This document shows positions 17,806-27,024 of a DNA stretch of 64,000 bases, piece after piece. How positions within the stretch are numbered: the first letter of the stretch is position 1; the number at the start of each line of letters is the position of its first letter. The translations under genes and the position numbers were made by a program. The stretch comes from Bdellovibrio bacteriovorus (GTDB lineage: Bacteria; Bdellovibrionota; Bdellovibrionia; Bdellovibrionales; Bdellovibrionaceae): assembly GCF_002208115.1 (NCBI RefSeq), contig NZ_CP020946.1:2976001-3040000 (forward strand). Reading direction: 5' to 3'. The notes beneath the pieces are model-generated. The model was not told where the DNA came from and did not search any database. It was given only the letters and a program-made list of their open reading frames with translations.

Positions 17806-18602
17806 CGGTAACTAGCCTCCGGGAAGAACCAACTCATACCCACGGTAAGGAAGAGGTTGTTGAAAGAATTTGTCGATCCGTCGATGCCTTTGGCATTGAA
17901 GAAGTTCCAACTGAAATCCCAGCGAACCGCATAGGCTTTGCTCAAGGCAAAAATCTGCCCTGCCGCCAGATGCACAGTACCTGCGCTTTCACCGGACTGG
18001 GTCTCAGTGTTGCCGTAGCCGGCAGACAGGTACAGGTCAAACGGAACGATCGTTTCATTGAACCAGGTCATTTTTCCGTAAACCGGCACATACATCAGAT
18101 CCACACCGATAAAGGATTTTGGATAAACCAGATTCTCGGTGGAAACGCCGTTGATTTCGCGCAGTTCATCAGTCGCCTGACGATTGGAAGTGGTCAGACC
18201 GAAATAGTTCAGTTCCAGACCCCAGCTTTCAGACATAAAGTAGCTGGCTTTCGCCACCCCACCGAATGTCAGGAAGAACGGATCATTCGTCACTGTCGTC
18301 AAACCACCAAACAACTGGAAACGGCCGGTTTTAGGCAGGAAGCGTTTTTGAATGATGGAAATTTCCTGGAAGGGAGCCAAGGTCCCCAGGCCCGAAAAGT
18401 CCGTCAGCGTATTGTCTTTCGGAGCGGTCTCCTGATAAGACGGAGTGGAATCAGAAATGGACGGCTGCTGTCTTGGCGCTTCTTTTTCCAGCTCCAGTTC
18501 GATCACATCCAGTTCGTCACCTTCAGACTGGGCATGACCCAGGCCCGGCACTAGGAGCGCCAGGGACACAATTACCAGAGAAGTGAGTTTTCTGCTTAAC
18601 AT
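17802..18602 (-). CDS. Outer-membrane beta-barrel protein (GltA/GltB-like)
   Basis: 266 residues. Signal peptide (MLSRKLTSLVIVSLALLVPGLGHAQ), an acidic and Pro-rich linker to about residue 75, then alternating amphipathic strands typical of small barrels (FQLFGGLTTVTNDPFFLTFG, FDLYLSAGYGNTETQSGESA). In Myxococcus GltA and GltB are outer-membrane barrels of the gliding complex. This gene follows another barrel by 13 nt and overlaps the GltC-like gene. ATG start with AGGAGC upstream. Confidence 0.75.
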   Translation of the reverse strand: MLSRKLTSLVIVSLALLVPGLGHAQSEGDELDVIELELEKEAPRQQPSISDSTPSYQETAPKDNTLTDFSGLGTLAPFQEISIIQKRFLPKTGRFQLFGGLTTVTNDPFFLTFGGVAKASYFMSESWGLELNYFGLTTSNRQATDELREINGVSTENLVYPKSFIGVDLMYVPVYGKMTWFNETIVPFDLYLSAGYGNTETQSGESAGTVHLAAGQIFALSKAYAVRWDFSWNFFNAKGIDGSTNSFNNLFLTVGMSWFFPEASYR

Positions 18603-18615
18603 CTGTCAGCTCCTC

Positions 18616-19338
18616 TTAGAACAGATAAGACAAACCCACATCCAGGTTTGTAGTGTAGGTTAGACGTTCTTGGAAATCATTGTAATCAGGTTTGGGATCG
18701 CTGGGTTTCAGCGCCCCGTTCAGGAACGGGATCGGAGCCTGGTTGGCATAAAGGCGCAGATCGAAGCGCAGGGCCCATTGCTTGGTGAAATAGAATTTCT
18801 GACCAATACCGACAGCCACCGCCGGGTAAGTCTTGTGCACGAACTTCACCGCCCCCACTGAAGCGGAACCGTAAAGAAGCGTGTTGAACACCAGGGATTT
18901 GGTCAGACTCATTTTTCCGTAGAAGGCCTTCAGGTTGTAATCACCCATGATCGTCATCTCTGGCGACGGGGCACGGCTGAAATCCAGACCGAACTGCTGA
19001 TCCAGTTGATCGGCATAGCTGGAAAGACCTGCGAAATTTTTGGCAATCAAAAGACCCCAGGCATGGGCTTCGCTGGTGTTGTAATAGATACCCAGGCCCA
19101 GCTTTGAAACGTTGGCAATCGGCTCTGTCATCGCATAGCCATAGAAGCCATCGACTTCAAAGCGGCCCGCTGTCACCACGTTGCGGTTTTTCACGCTAAC
19201 GGGTTTGTCGAAAACAGGAAGCACGGATTCCTGTGCCAGTTCCTCTGTCGGAAGGTTCACCACTTCCGCAAAAGCCGCCTTATGCAGCATCAGCGCAAGA
19301 ACTATGATGAGAGCGGCCTTGAAACCATTTTTTAGCAT
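18616..19338 (-). CDS. Outer-membrane beta-barrel protein (GltA/GltB-like)
   Basis: 240 residues. Signal peptide (MLKNGFKAALIIVLALMLHKAAFA), short linker, then barrel strands (e.g. VTAGRFEVDGFYGYAMTEPI, WALRFDLRLYANQAPIP) and the terminal TTNLDVGLSYLF, whose C-terminal Phe is the BAM recognition signature of outer-membrane proteins. It resembles the next gene in layout and is probably a paralogue or partner. ATG start only 3 nt after the kdsC stop, so both are likely on one transcript. Confidence 0.78.
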   Translation of the reverse strand: MLKNGFKAALIIVLALMLHKAAFAEVVNLPTEELAQESVLPVFDKPVSVKNRNVVTAGRFEVDGFYGYAMTEPIANVSKLGLGIYYNTSEAHAWGLLIAKNFAGLSSYADQLDQQFGLDFSRAPSPEMTIMGDYNLKAFYGKMSLTKSLVFNTLLYGSASVGAVKFVHKTYPAVAVGIGQKFYFTKQWALRFDLRLYANQAPIPFLNGALKPSDPKPDYNDFQERLTYTTNLDVGLSYLF

Positions 19339-19341
19339 GTC

Positions 19342-19872
19342 TTACCTACCCGATGAAAATGCACCGTATTTATAGATGTAATCACAAACTTCACGAACAG
19401 CCCCCAAACCACCAGGTCTGCGGGTCACATAATCAGCCACTTCCATAACCTCATCGACAGCCTCTGGAACTGTTGCTCCAAATGCCACCGCTTCAATCAT
19501 GGGAATATCAAAAATGTCATCACCAACATAAGCCATCTCTTCAGGCTTCAGGCCGGATTCCTGCTGCAGTTGCAAGAAAGAGGGCTCTTTGTCGAGAGCA
19601 CCCTCATAGAAATACTGAATACCAAGAGCCTTCACGCGCGCGCGAATGTCCTCTGCCTTACTGCCTGTAATCACTGCTATTTTGTAACCGGATTCCATAA
19701 GACGTTTGATGCCCACGCCATCCCGGATGGAATAAAAGCGGCGCCATTCAGTGCCATCAAACCACACGCGTGTGTCAGTTAATACGCCATCAACGTCGAG
19801 AACCAACATCTTGATATTTTTAAGTTTTGATATTTCTAATGCCACTGAATCATTGTGAAAAATAAAAGACAA
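19342..19872 (-). CDS. kdsC: 3-deoxy-D-manno-octulosonate 8-phosphate phosphatase
   Basis: 176 residues, HAD superfamily C0 type. KdsC removes phosphate from Kdo-8-P to give free Kdo for the LPS inner core. Motif I is MLVLDVDGVLTD, motif II AVITGS, motif III Lys in the GALDKEPSF region, motif IV YVGDDIFDIPMI; the C-terminal RRPGGLGAVREVCDYI is characteristic of KdsC. The other Kdo genes lie at 37.6-41 kb. The frame opens with TTG 19872 without a clear ribosome site; GTG 19845 is an alternative. It lies directly upstream of the gliding operon, 3 nt before the first barrel gene. Confidence 0.93.
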   Translation of the reverse strand: MSFIFHNDSVALEISKLKNIKMLVLDVDGVLTDTRVWFDGTEWRRFYSIRDGVGIKRLMESGYKIAVITGSKAEDIRARVKALGIQYFYEGALDKEPSFLQLQQESGLKPEEMAYVGDDIFDIPMIEAVAFGATVPEAVDEVMEVADYVTRRPGGLGAVREVCDYIYKYGAFSSGR

Positions 19873-19925
19873 TGGAGCAAGTGCCCCACTCTGATACAGG
19901 ACTTAGGGTTGTGTTGATAACACGA

Positions 19926-20348
19926 CTAAGGTCGGGCTGCTTCGAGTTCGTTCACTCGTTGCTGCAAACGGAATAGTTGCTTTTCAAGTTCCTGGACCCT
20001 GACTTTAAGCGCCTCGGTGTCCGCAGAGGCCGAAACCCCCACGGCTTCGCCGCTTAAAAGACCAGCACCCAGTTCGGCACGTTTCAAGTTCAGCTCCTGC
20101 AGCTTTTCCAGATCGGCGTCCTCGACAAAACCATCCTGCGCCTGCTGTGATTTTAAAATCTTGTTCTGATCATGAATCTGACGACTGAGCTGCGCCATCT
20201 GCTGCAGGTTCTGCCAGCTTCCCTGAAGTTTGCCGAAGTTGGGCGGGAATTCACGCGTGATCACCGAAAAAACAATGACAAACATCACGATGGAAATGAA
20301 CAGGCTGCGCAGAATCGAGCCGACAACCTTGACCAGAACGGATTTCAT
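19926..20348 (-). CDS. Single-pass membrane protein with C-terminal coiled coil
   Basis: 140 residues: a transmembrane helix near 10-32 (GSILRSLFISIVMFVIVFSV), then a soluble part with a Gln-rich helix (about 40-70) and a strong heptad pattern at the C-terminus (about 108-138, LKVRVQELEKQLFRLQQRVNELE). A basic N-terminus suggests the coiled coil is periplasmic. ATG start with GGGAG upstream; kdsC follows after about 50 nt, so it may be the first gene of the kdsC-gliding transcript. No family recognised. Confidence 0.65.
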   Translation of the reverse strand: MKSVLVKVVGSILRSLFISIVMFVIVFSVITREFPPNFGKLQGSWQNLQQMAQLSRQIHDQNKILKSQQAQDGFVEDADLEKLQELNLKRAELGAGLLSGEAVGVSASADTEALKVRVQELEKQLFRLQQRVNELEAARP

Positions 20349-20433
20349 GAATTACTCCCGAAATGACATTTGACTCAAAACAGAAGCGGTGGTCAAGTGG
20401 ACGGGTCCAGTAGACATTTTCGGGGGATTTTGA

Positions 20434-21222
20434 ATGAAACGACTTTCGCTTCTTATCACCAGTTGCCTTCTGCTATTGACTTTGGGTTGCACCAAAAAAG
20501 AATCCGGGACCGCCGATACTGTGGCAAAAACTTCCACAAAAAAAGAACTCACAGTTGGAACCGACGCCGCCTACGCCCCGTTTGAAATCGAAAATGCCGA
20601 TAAAACCATCAGCGGCTTTGATATTGAAATCATCCAGGCCATCGCCGCCAAACAAAACCTGATATTGGACATTGTGAACACTCCTTGGGAGGGGTTGTTC
20701 AGTCAGCTAGAATCCGGCGACCGCGACATCCTGATTTCCGCCATCACTATCAATGATGAACGAAAAAAATCCATGGACTTTTCAGAGCCCTACTTCGATG
20801 CCGTCCAACTGATCGCGGTTCCGAATACATCCAAAGTCACAAAGTTTGACGACTTGAAAAAGCTGAAAGTCGGCGTTCAGATCGGAACCACTGGAGATGA
20901 GGTCGTCACTCGCCTTTTGGGCCGCGCCAGCCCGAACATCAAGCGCTTCGAAGGAACTCCCCTGGCACTGCAAGAGCTGATCAATGGAGGAGTGGATGCA
21001 GTGGTGGCGGACAACGGAGTTATCAATAACTTCTTCGCCAACAATCCGAAAGACTTCAGAGTTCTGTCTGATACCAGCTTTTCGAAAGAGCAGTACGGCA
21101 TCGCCGTCAAAAAGGGCAACACTGAACTGCTGAAAAAAATCAATGACGGACTGAGTGCCATCAAAGCAGACGGCACCTACGACACCATCTTCAAAAAATA
21201 CTTCGGAGAAAAGAAGAACTGA
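20434..21222 (+). CDS. Amino-acid ABC transporter substrate-binding lipoprotein
   Basis: 262 residues, SBP_bac_3 family. Lipoprotein signal with lipobox LTLGC, so it is tethered in the envelope rather than free in the periplasm. The mature part begins KKELTVGTDAAYAPFEIEN and contains the family signature GFDIEIIQAIAAKQNL and the hinge AVVADNGVI. It delivers a polar amino acid to the permease and ATPase that follow; stop and next start overlap (TGATG). ATG start; first gene of a three-gene plus-strand operon. Confidence 0.92.
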   Translation: MKRLSLLITSCLLLLTLGCTKKESGTADTVAKTSTKKELTVGTDAAYAPFEIENADKTISGFDIEIIQAIAAKQNLILDIVNTPWEGLFSQLESGDRDILISAITINDERKKSMDFSEPYFDAVQLIAVPNTSKVTKFDDLKKLKVGVQIGTTGDEVVTRLLGRASPNIKRFEGTPLALQELINGGVDAVVADNGVINNFFANNPKDFRVLSDTSFSKEQYGIAVKKGNTELLKKINDGLSAIKADGTYDTIFKKYFGEKKN

Positions 21223-21965
21223 TGTTTTCGTGGTTTCGCACTGACATCATCATCGAATACTGGCCTCTTTTCATGCAGGGGCTTAGCACCACCCTGCAAC
21301 TGACCCTGATCGGAATCTTCTTTGGCACCGTGCTGGGCCTGCTTTTGGGGCTGGGAAAAATCGCCCGGATCGAGCGCGGTCCCTGGCGCTGGCCGGTTCA
21401 GATGTTCGTCCGCCTGCCCTCGCAAATTTACATAGGCTTCTTCCGAGGCACTCCGCTGTTTGTCCAAATCCTGCTGATTCACTTCGCCCTTGTTCCGTTG
21501 CTGATCCATCCCGAGGACGGTCTGCTGATTTCAGGTGACGTGGCTCTGTATTTGAAACGGGAATACGGCGCGCTTATTTCCGGGGCTTTGGCTTTAAGTC
21601 TTAATTCAGCGGCCTATATCGCCGAAATCTTCAGGGCCGGGATTCAGTCGATCGACCGCGGGCAGTTTGAAGCGGCAAGATCTTTGGGCCTTGGCTATTT
21701 TCACACCATGAAGTCCATTATCATTCCGCAGGCATTTCGTCGCATGCTGCCTCCCTTGGGAAATGAAGCCATCACCCTGCTAAAGGATTCTTCGCTGGTG
21801 TCGGCCATCGGTCTGGCGGAACTGGCTTATGCCGCCCGCACGGCCGCCGGGGCTTATGCGCGCTACTGGGAGCCGTATCTGTTCATTTCCGCAATTTATC
21901 TGATCATCACCCTTGCCATGTCCTATGTAGTTCATCGTCTTGAGAAAAGGTACCAATCCGCATGA
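21222..21965 (+). CDS. Polar amino-acid ABC transporter permease
   Basis: 247 residues of the HisM/GlnP family. N-terminal helix region [20 protein letters not shown] is the usual His/Glu/Gln/Arg permease opening; about five transmembrane helices follow, and the cytoplasmic EAA loop reads [20 protein letters not shown]. It would form a homodimeric pore with the ATPase encoded next, whose start overlaps by 4 nt. A loop of about 25 residues ([20 protein letters not shown]) between helices is somewhat longer than usual. Confidence 0.92.
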   Translation: MFSWFRTDIIIEYWPLFMQGLSTTLQLTLIGIFFGTVLGLLLGLGKIARIERGPWRWPVQMFVRLPSQIYIGFFRGTPLFVQILLIHFALVPLLIHPEDGLLISGDVALYLKREYGALISGALALSLNSAAYIAEIFRAGIQSIDRGQFEAARSLGLGYFHTMKSIIIPQAFRRMLPPLGNEAITLLKDSSLVSAIGLAELAYAARTAAGAYARYWEPYLFISAIYLIITLAMSYVVHRLEKRYQSA

Positions 21966-22702
21966 TTCAGATTCAGGCCCTGGATAAATTTTTCGGCAGC
22001 CGCCAGGTTTTAAAAAACGTGTCCTGTGAAATCAAGGACAACGAAGTGGTGTGCGTGATTGGCCCGTCAGGATCTGGCAAAAGCACATTTTTAAGATGCA
22101 TCAATGCCCTGGAAATCGCCCAAGGGGGCACCATCAGGGTCGACGGTTTTGAAGTCACAAATCCAAGTACTGATCTGAACAAGCTGCGCGCCCATGTAGG
22201 CATGGTCTTTCAGCGCTTCAATCTTTTCCCGCACAAAACGGCTTTACAGAACATTATGCTGGCACCCATGAAGGTAAAACATCTTTCAAAGGATGCCGCC
22301 GAAGCCAAGGCCCGGGAACTGCTGGCCCGTGTGGGCCTGGCCGAAAAAGCCGACAGCTACCCGCACGAGCTTTCCGGAGGGCAGCAGCAGCGTGTGGCCA
22401 TTGCCCGGGCGCTGGCCATGGAGCCGCAAGTGATGTTGTTTGATGAACCGACATCGGCTCTGGATCCGGAAATGGTCGGAGAAGTCCTGGACGTGATCAA
22501 GTCGCTGGCGCACAGTGGAAAGACCATGGTGATTGTGACCCACGAGATGGGTTTTGCCCGACAAGTCAGTGATCGCATCCTATTTATGGATGAAGGCCAG
22601 GTCGTCGAGCAAGGGCCGCCGGAGAAAATATTCAACCGCGCCGAGAGTGAAAGAACCAGGACGTTCCTTGGAAAGGTCCTGCGGTTCCACGGAACACCTT
22701 AA
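21962..22702 (+). CDS. Polar amino-acid ABC transporter ATP-binding protein (GlnQ/HisP type)
   Basis: 246 residues. Walker [11 protein letters not shown]-loop [17 protein letters not shown] typical of the amino-acid subfamily, signature [19 protein letters not shown], Walker [20 protein letters not shown] and switch His in [10 protein letters not shown]. Completes the import system of the two preceding genes. Its stop overlaps the convergent phosphatase-like gene by 4 nt, leaving no room for a separate terminator. Confidence 0.94.
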   Translation: MIQIQALDKFFGSRQVLKNVSCEIKDNEVVCVIGPSGSGKSTFLRCINALEIAQGGTIRVDGFEVTNPSTDLNKLRAHVGMVFQRFNLFPHKTALQNIMLAPMKVKHLSKDAAEAKARELLARVGLAEKADSYPHELSGGQQQRVAIARALAMEPQVMLFDEPTSALDPEMVGEVLDVIKSLAHSGKTMVIVTHEMGFARQVSDRILFMDEGQVVEQGPPEKIFNRAESERTRTFLGKVLRFHGTP

Positions 22703-23547
22703 TACGTCTCAGGACATATCAGGCTTCTTTCCTCTGCGCTGATTGAGAATTTCACGAGGGGCTTGAAATCTCGAAGTCTTTTTCTAATCGTTTCAAATCC
22801 TTGATTGTTGCCATCGGTATTTTTCATCCAATAGGCATCCACTTTCTCATTGGACCAGCCGCAGAACTGCTTTAAGGCCATTCCCGAAATCAATCCCGAA
22901 GAATGCCAGCCGTTCCAACAATGCGCATAGATGGGCCCGTTTGATTTTCCTTTGATCCGGTCATAGACCATCGCAAGAATCTTTTCGTTCTCGCCGGCCG
23001 CTGCATACTGCTTGTATGTCAGGGTCTGATCCTGATGATCGGTATTCTTGCACTTCACACTTTTTTGCGCGGTGGAAAAATTCTCAGAATACAGATACAC
23101 CGCCGCCGAAAAATCCTCTTTGCACAAATTGTTCAAACCGGTGGCTGGCAACGGATTGGTATTGGATCGTGGCGGGTCAAAATATTTATTATTCGCTCCC
23201 CCACGATACAAAACTCCGTGCAGAACCACCCGAAAATTTCTTGTTCCCCATAGATTCGTATCACCAAGACCTTTGTTGTCAGTGGATTTTTCAGAGGCTG
23301 ATTCAAGCCCGTAGCGAGCTTGAAACTTCTTCACTTCCCGATCCAGACGAAAAATGGAAGGGTCTGTGATTTCCGGCACCGCAGGATTTCCAGTAGCGTT
23401 TTCATCACCAGCTTCGCCGTGAGGAGTCTCAATAGCCGTTGTGGAATTCCCGGTGGACAACGTAGAAACACTGCCCTTGGCACAACCGATCAGATTTGCA
23501 GTCAGAAAACAGAACAAAATGGTTTTTGACAGAGTGGTGTATTTCAT
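22699..23547 (-). CDS. Lipoprotein with a tyrosine-phosphatase-like fold and degenerate P-loop
   Basis: 282 residues. Lipoprotein signal with lipobox LIGC at residue 22, then a Ser/Thr/Gly-rich linker. The C-terminal half carries a phosphatase-like loop: [12 protein letters not shown] (Cys210). Against the family pattern HCxxGxxR(S/T) the catalytic Cys and Gly are kept but the phosphate-binding Arg is Ser. The preceding region ([20 protein letters not shown]) resembles the start of dual-specificity phosphatase domains. It may bind rather than cleave phospho-ligands. I choose ATG 23547 (GAAG 9 nt upstream) over in-frame ATG 23556 and longer frames without a signal. Divergent from the kinase-like gene. 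Confidence 0.7.
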   Translation of the reverse strand: MKYTTLSKTILFCFLTANLIGCAKGSVSTLSTGNSTTAIETPHGEAGDENATGNPAVPEITDPSIFRLDREVKKFQARYGLESASEKSTDNKGLGDTNLWGTRNFRVVLHGVLYRGGANNKYFDPPRSNTNPLPATGLNNLCKEDFSAAVYLYSENFSTAQKSVKCKNTDHQDQTLTYKQYAAAGENEKILAMVYDRIKGKSNGPIYAHCWNGWHSSGLISGMALKQFCGWSNEKVDAYWMKNTDGNNQGFETIRKRLRDFKPLVKFSISAEERSLICPETY

Positions 23548-23720
23548 AAACGTCATCTTCAAATACTTCTGTCTGTAAACACAAGTTTGCTGGACCAATA
23601 AAATGTGAATGCGAGCCCACAACATCGACATTGGTCTTCTGATCTTGTAAGTATTTTTAATTTTCTTTTCTGGATATAAACAAAGAAGGACCTGAACACT
23701 CCCCCAAATGAGGTAGTTGG

Positions 23721-25085
23721 ATGAAGCTTGCTGCAACTTGCACTTCTGCTGTTTTGTCTGTGTTGGCTCCCGTTTCCGGCGCATTCGCCGTCAATCTTGC
23801 AAACCTTCAAGGCGAAGCGCGCACAGAATATTTATCGCCCTACGGTGTGCGTGAGCTTTGTGTGATCGCCAAGAAATGGCCGGGCGGCGCTTATCGCAGT
23901 GATGACACCGGCAAAGAAAGCACTTTGTGTGGATATGACTTCTATCGCACGATGGGCCTCTGCCCCAAATACAATTCCACCAATCCCGGAGTTCTGCTGA
24001 TTGCCCCCAATGCCCAGTACAGCAAAGAGGCCATTGATGCCTCTGACTGCAACGTCAAAAAAATGGGTGTTAAAACCGAAGCAAAATTCAAACAGACTAT
24101 CACCTGCTCGTACACCCCGTCGATTCTTGCCTATTATCACATGTCACGCATCCTCGGAGGAGTCGGAAGAGTTCCGGTCTCGGTGATTCGCACCATGGAC
24201 TTGAAGGTTCACAGCCAACTGACCAGCAAGGCGGTGCACGCCTTGCGTGATTCAACGGATACTATCGCCGAGGCTTGGCGAAAGCTCGGGGAAATGCATC
24301 TGAACCCCCGCGCCTTTCCCCAGCTCACGGACACCACCTTCACGCAGCTTTACGGCGGACTTTCTGACAACGTGAAGAATGAAAATCTCTATAATGATGT
24401 CAGTGGCCGGGGCCCCTATAACAGTCGCTATCAGCGTTTCCTGAAACAAAAGCCCTTTCAGAAAGTGGCCAGCACCAAAACTCTGGCCCAAATCGCGGGT
24501 TCGGCGGAATTCACCCGGGTTGCTCAGGATGTAATTCAAATGAAAGACGTCGCCGACATGGTTCTGATCGACACCCTGATGAATCAGCAGGACCGCATCG
24601 GAAACATCCATTACAAATTTTACTGGTATTCCATCAATCCTTCCACCCATCGGATTGAACGCGCGAAATCCGAAGCGGAACTGGTGGATGGAAAAATCGT
24701 CGTGCCGCCCGAGGAAAAACGCCAGATGGCCGGACGGGCCGCCGTGGTCTTGAAAGAAATGATATTAAAAGACAACGACTGCGGAGTTATCAAAGACAAT
24801 ATGATGAGAGCCTACAGTGTTCTGGAAAAAGTCCGGCATATGAGCTATCTGACATATCGTTACTTTATGGCTTTTGAAAAATCGCTGGCAAATCCGGCCA
24901 CAAAGGCTTACTTCAAAACAGAACTGCTCTTTACAGACAAGGATTATCGGTCTTTGCAGGACAATGCCGCCAAAGCCAGAGAAATCCTGACCGGCGCCTG
25001 CCGCACAGGTCAGTTGAAGTTTGATCTGGATCTGGAAAATTATCTGCCGGGTGCGCGACCTCCGCTCACCCCTTGCAGCATTTAA
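23721..25085 (+). CDS. Secreted protein with a Fam20C-like kinase signature
   Basis: 454 residues with a signal peptide (MKLAATCTSAVLSVLAPVSGAFA). Residues 134-153 (SILAYYHMSRILGGVGRVPV) follow the helix and strand pattern of Fam20C-type secretory kinases, where the same stretch ends in VPP; 282-292 (LIDTLMNQQDR) aligns with the catalytic loop that reads DFLMGNMDR in animal Fam20C, giving Asp291-Arg292; 349-355 (LKDNDCG) could supply the metal-binding Asp. Ten Cys residues suggest disulfides, fitting an exported protein. Kinase activity is inferred. ATG start with AGG 9 nt upstream. Divergent from the phosphatase-like lipoprotein, sharing a 173-nt control region. Confidence 0.65.
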   Translation: MKLAATCTSAVLSVLAPVSGAFAVNLANLQGEARTEYLSPYGVRELCVIAKKWPGGAYRSDDTGKESTLCGYDFYRTMGLCPKYNSTNPGVLLIAPNAQYSKEAIDASDCNVKKMGVKTEAKFKQTITCSYTPSILAYYHMSRILGGVGRVPVSVIRTMDLKVHSQLTSKAVHALRDSTDTIAEAWRKLGEMHLNPRAFPQLTDTTFTQLYGGLSDNVKNENLYNDVSGRGPYNSRYQRFLKQKPFQKVASTKTLAQIAGSAEFTRVAQDVIQMKDVADMVLIDTLMNQQDRIGNIHYKFYWYSINPSTHRIERAKSEAELVDGKIVVPPEEKRQMAGRAAVVLKEMILKDNDCGVIKDNMMRAYSVLEKVRHMSYLTYRYFMAFEKSLANPATKAYFKTELLFTDKDYRSLQDNAAKAREILTGACRTGQLKFDLDLENYLPGARPPLTPCSI

Positions 25086-25867
25086 AGATACAACGGGCCC
25101 GGGGCTAAAACCTCGGGCATACCCAACAGGGTCGCCATGGAGTTTCCGAACTTCGAGAAAGAACCGCTTTCCAATTCAAAGCGGCGGATCAGATCCACCA
25201 TCCAATAAGGGATCTTCTTTTCGCACTTCAGTTCCAGAATGACATTGCATCCGGGCTCTTCAAAGGACTCCGGATGATCATAGTGACTCAAAAGACGGCC
25301 GTCCGGTCGCACACACCACTCGTTCATCTCCTGATAGCGCAGGTCGCGGTCAAAGGTAACGCGGGCATAGTCATCCACCACCGACAAATAAGCTTTGCGG
25401 CGGTACTGAGTCAGAATCACCGGGCCCACATTATAGCTCATTTTCACTCGCAGATACTCTTCCAGGTTCTGCCGGGAACTTCCCTGAATATGCTCCGGAA
25501 TTTTTCCCCACTCCAGAATTTCCGCCCAATTTTCATCATGAACCAGTGCCCGCTTTTTTCGCACAAATTCACGCAGCTTGTATTTGATTTCAAAAAAGTA
25601 GGGCGGCTTGGGACTGTCGCCATAAGAGCGAATTCGCATATTAAAATTAAAGGCATTGGCCGCTTCTTTGAAACGCAACAGGTACAGGCTGGGTGTATCC
25701 AGATAAAGACTGTTTATGGTGTAGTGTTTGTCGGACGAAACTGTGGAATAGTAGTCCATTTCGCAATAGGTTTCCACAAAGCGCGAGATGGGATCGACAA
25801 GTGCTGCCGGGATCAGATACTTCAGCTCATACCGCTCTAACGCCAGCGGTGAAACCGGGCCGCTCAC
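25082..25867 (-). CDS. VTC-domain polyphosphate polymerase
   Basis: 261 residues made almost wholly of a VTC domain (triphosphate-tunnel family). VTC enzymes build polyphosphate from ATP on the cytosolic face. The tunnel residues are all present: ERYELKY (Glu11, Lys16), MRIR (Arg78, Arg80), FEIK (Glu93, Lys95), YRRK (Arg156-157), RVTFDRDL (Arg169, Asp173), LELK (Glu212, Lys214) and SKF (Lys239). No membrane segment of its own. GTG start overlaps the TolC-like stop (GTGA); last gene of a four-gene coupled operon whose first gene, DUF4956, is the usual membrane partner of bacterial VTC proteins. Confidence 0.88.
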   Translation of the reverse strand: MSGPVSPLALERYELKYLIPAALVDPISRFVETYCEMDYYSTVSSDKHYTINSLYLDTPSLYLLRFKEAANAFNFNMRIRSYGDSPKPPYFFEIKYKLREFVRKKRALVHDENWAEILEWGKIPEHIQGSSRQNLEEYLRVKMSYNVGPVILTQYRRKAYLSVVDDYARVTFDRDLRYQEMNEWCVRPDGRLLSHYDHPESFEEPGCNVILELKCEKKIPYWMVDLIRRFELESGSFSKFGNSMATLLGMPEVLAPGPLYL

Positions 25868-27024
25868 AAGGCCACCACTTTCTGGGATTTACTCAGATGA
25901 TTCTTGGTGGGCTCAGTGGCCAGGCGTTCACTTTCCAGAAGATACTCGACAAACAAAGTTAAAATTTCCTGCTGCTGGCTGAGCAAATCAAGTTCTGTCT
26001 GCTCTTGCAGCAGACGGCCTTCCAGTACCGCTAACGTATCCTGCCCTTTGACCTTCTGGCTTTCCTTCAAGCCCTGACTGGTCATCTTGTAAAGTCCGGC
26101 CAGATTCTGAATTTGATTCTTTAAACTGACCAGTCGGTCCTTGCTGTTTTCGGCTTCCTTTTGCTTCAGAGCTCTTTTCAGAATCAATTCATTCTGTTTT
26201 TGCCGGGAAAGATCATCGGACCCCAGATGGGGCAACTGCAAAGTCAGTTCGACCTTGTAACCGATTTCATCCTCTTTGTGGGTCTGCGACACATCCAGTC
26301 CCTTCACCCATTGATCTTCGCGGCCTCGCAAAATCTCAAGTTCCCGGCTGATGTCCTTGAATTCAGTTTCTGAAATTCGCGCCGTTAAAGAAGCCTCCGG
26401 AGTCGGCAGGCTGCCCACGGCATCCACGACCTCTTGCACACTGATAAGATCAAAGCTTTCCAAAGGGTTTTCTTCCCATTGCGGAACCCAGGATTTTATC
26501 CTTTTTGCTGCAAGCTTGTGTTCCTGGGCAATTCCACTTTCAAGGCGTTTTAACTTGTAAATGTCCCCTTGAGCCCCCAGAAAAGATTTCGTCGTCGTGC
26601 GCCCGGCGCGCAAAGAAAGGCTTTGCGCCTTTAAGTATCCCTCGGACAACTTCATGGAGCTGCTTAACACGGCCATTTTTTGCTGGCTGATTTGGTATGA
26701 GATCAGATTCAGGTAACGCTCATGCAGGGCCCACGCCAAGGAGGCCTCTTGCAGCACCTTTTTTCGGGGTTCCGAATTCGGGCCCAGCTTCCATTCGGGC
26801 CACGAGCGAAACTGAAACTTCAGTCCGACTTCGTATTCATTCTTACTGCCTTCCTGTTCGGCGCTGACAAAGCCTTCCACATTGCGCAAAGGATTGCGCG
26901 AATCGGTCGGACGCATTTCCTCTTGCGAAGTGTAGGTGGTGTCGGCCCACGCCGTCTTTAATACCTGCTCGGGCGTCACCGCAAATGAAGAAAGTCCCCC
27001 CAAAAGGATCCAAGACAAAAGCAT
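25864..27024 (-). CDS. TolC-family outer-membrane channel protein
   Basis: 386 residues. Signal peptide (MLLSWILLGGLSSFAV), then long amphipathic helices in two halves as in TolC: about 100-160 (YLNLISYQISQQKMAVLSSS) and about 270-375 (LILKRALKQKEAENSKDRLV, LLSQQQEILTLFVEYLLESE). Shorter than typical TolC (about 450), so barrel loops may be reduced. It should provide the outer-membrane exit for the HlyD-type adaptor encoded just upstream. ATG 27024 overlaps the adaptor stop (TGATG) with AAAAGGA 7 nt upstream; an in-frame GTG lies one codon earlier. Confidence 0.82.
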   Translation of the reverse strand: MLLSWILLGGLSSFAVTPEQVLKTAWADTTYTSQEEMRPTDSRNPLRNVEGFVSAEQEGSKNEYEVGLKFQFRSWPEWKLGPNSEPRKKVLQEASLAWALHERYLNLISYQISQQKMAVLSSSMKLSEGYLKAQSLSLRAGRTTTKSFLGAQGDIYKLKRLESGIAQEHKLAAKRIKSWVPQWEENPLESFDLISVQEVVDAVGSLPTPEASLTARISETEFKDISRELEILRGREDQWVKGLDVSQTHKEDEIGYKVELTLQLPHLGSDDLSRQKQNELILKRALKQKEAENSKDRLVSLKNQIQNLAGLYKMTSQGLKESQKVKGQDTLAVLEGRLLQEQTELDLLSQQQEILTLFVEYLLESERLATEPTKNHLSKSQKVVAL

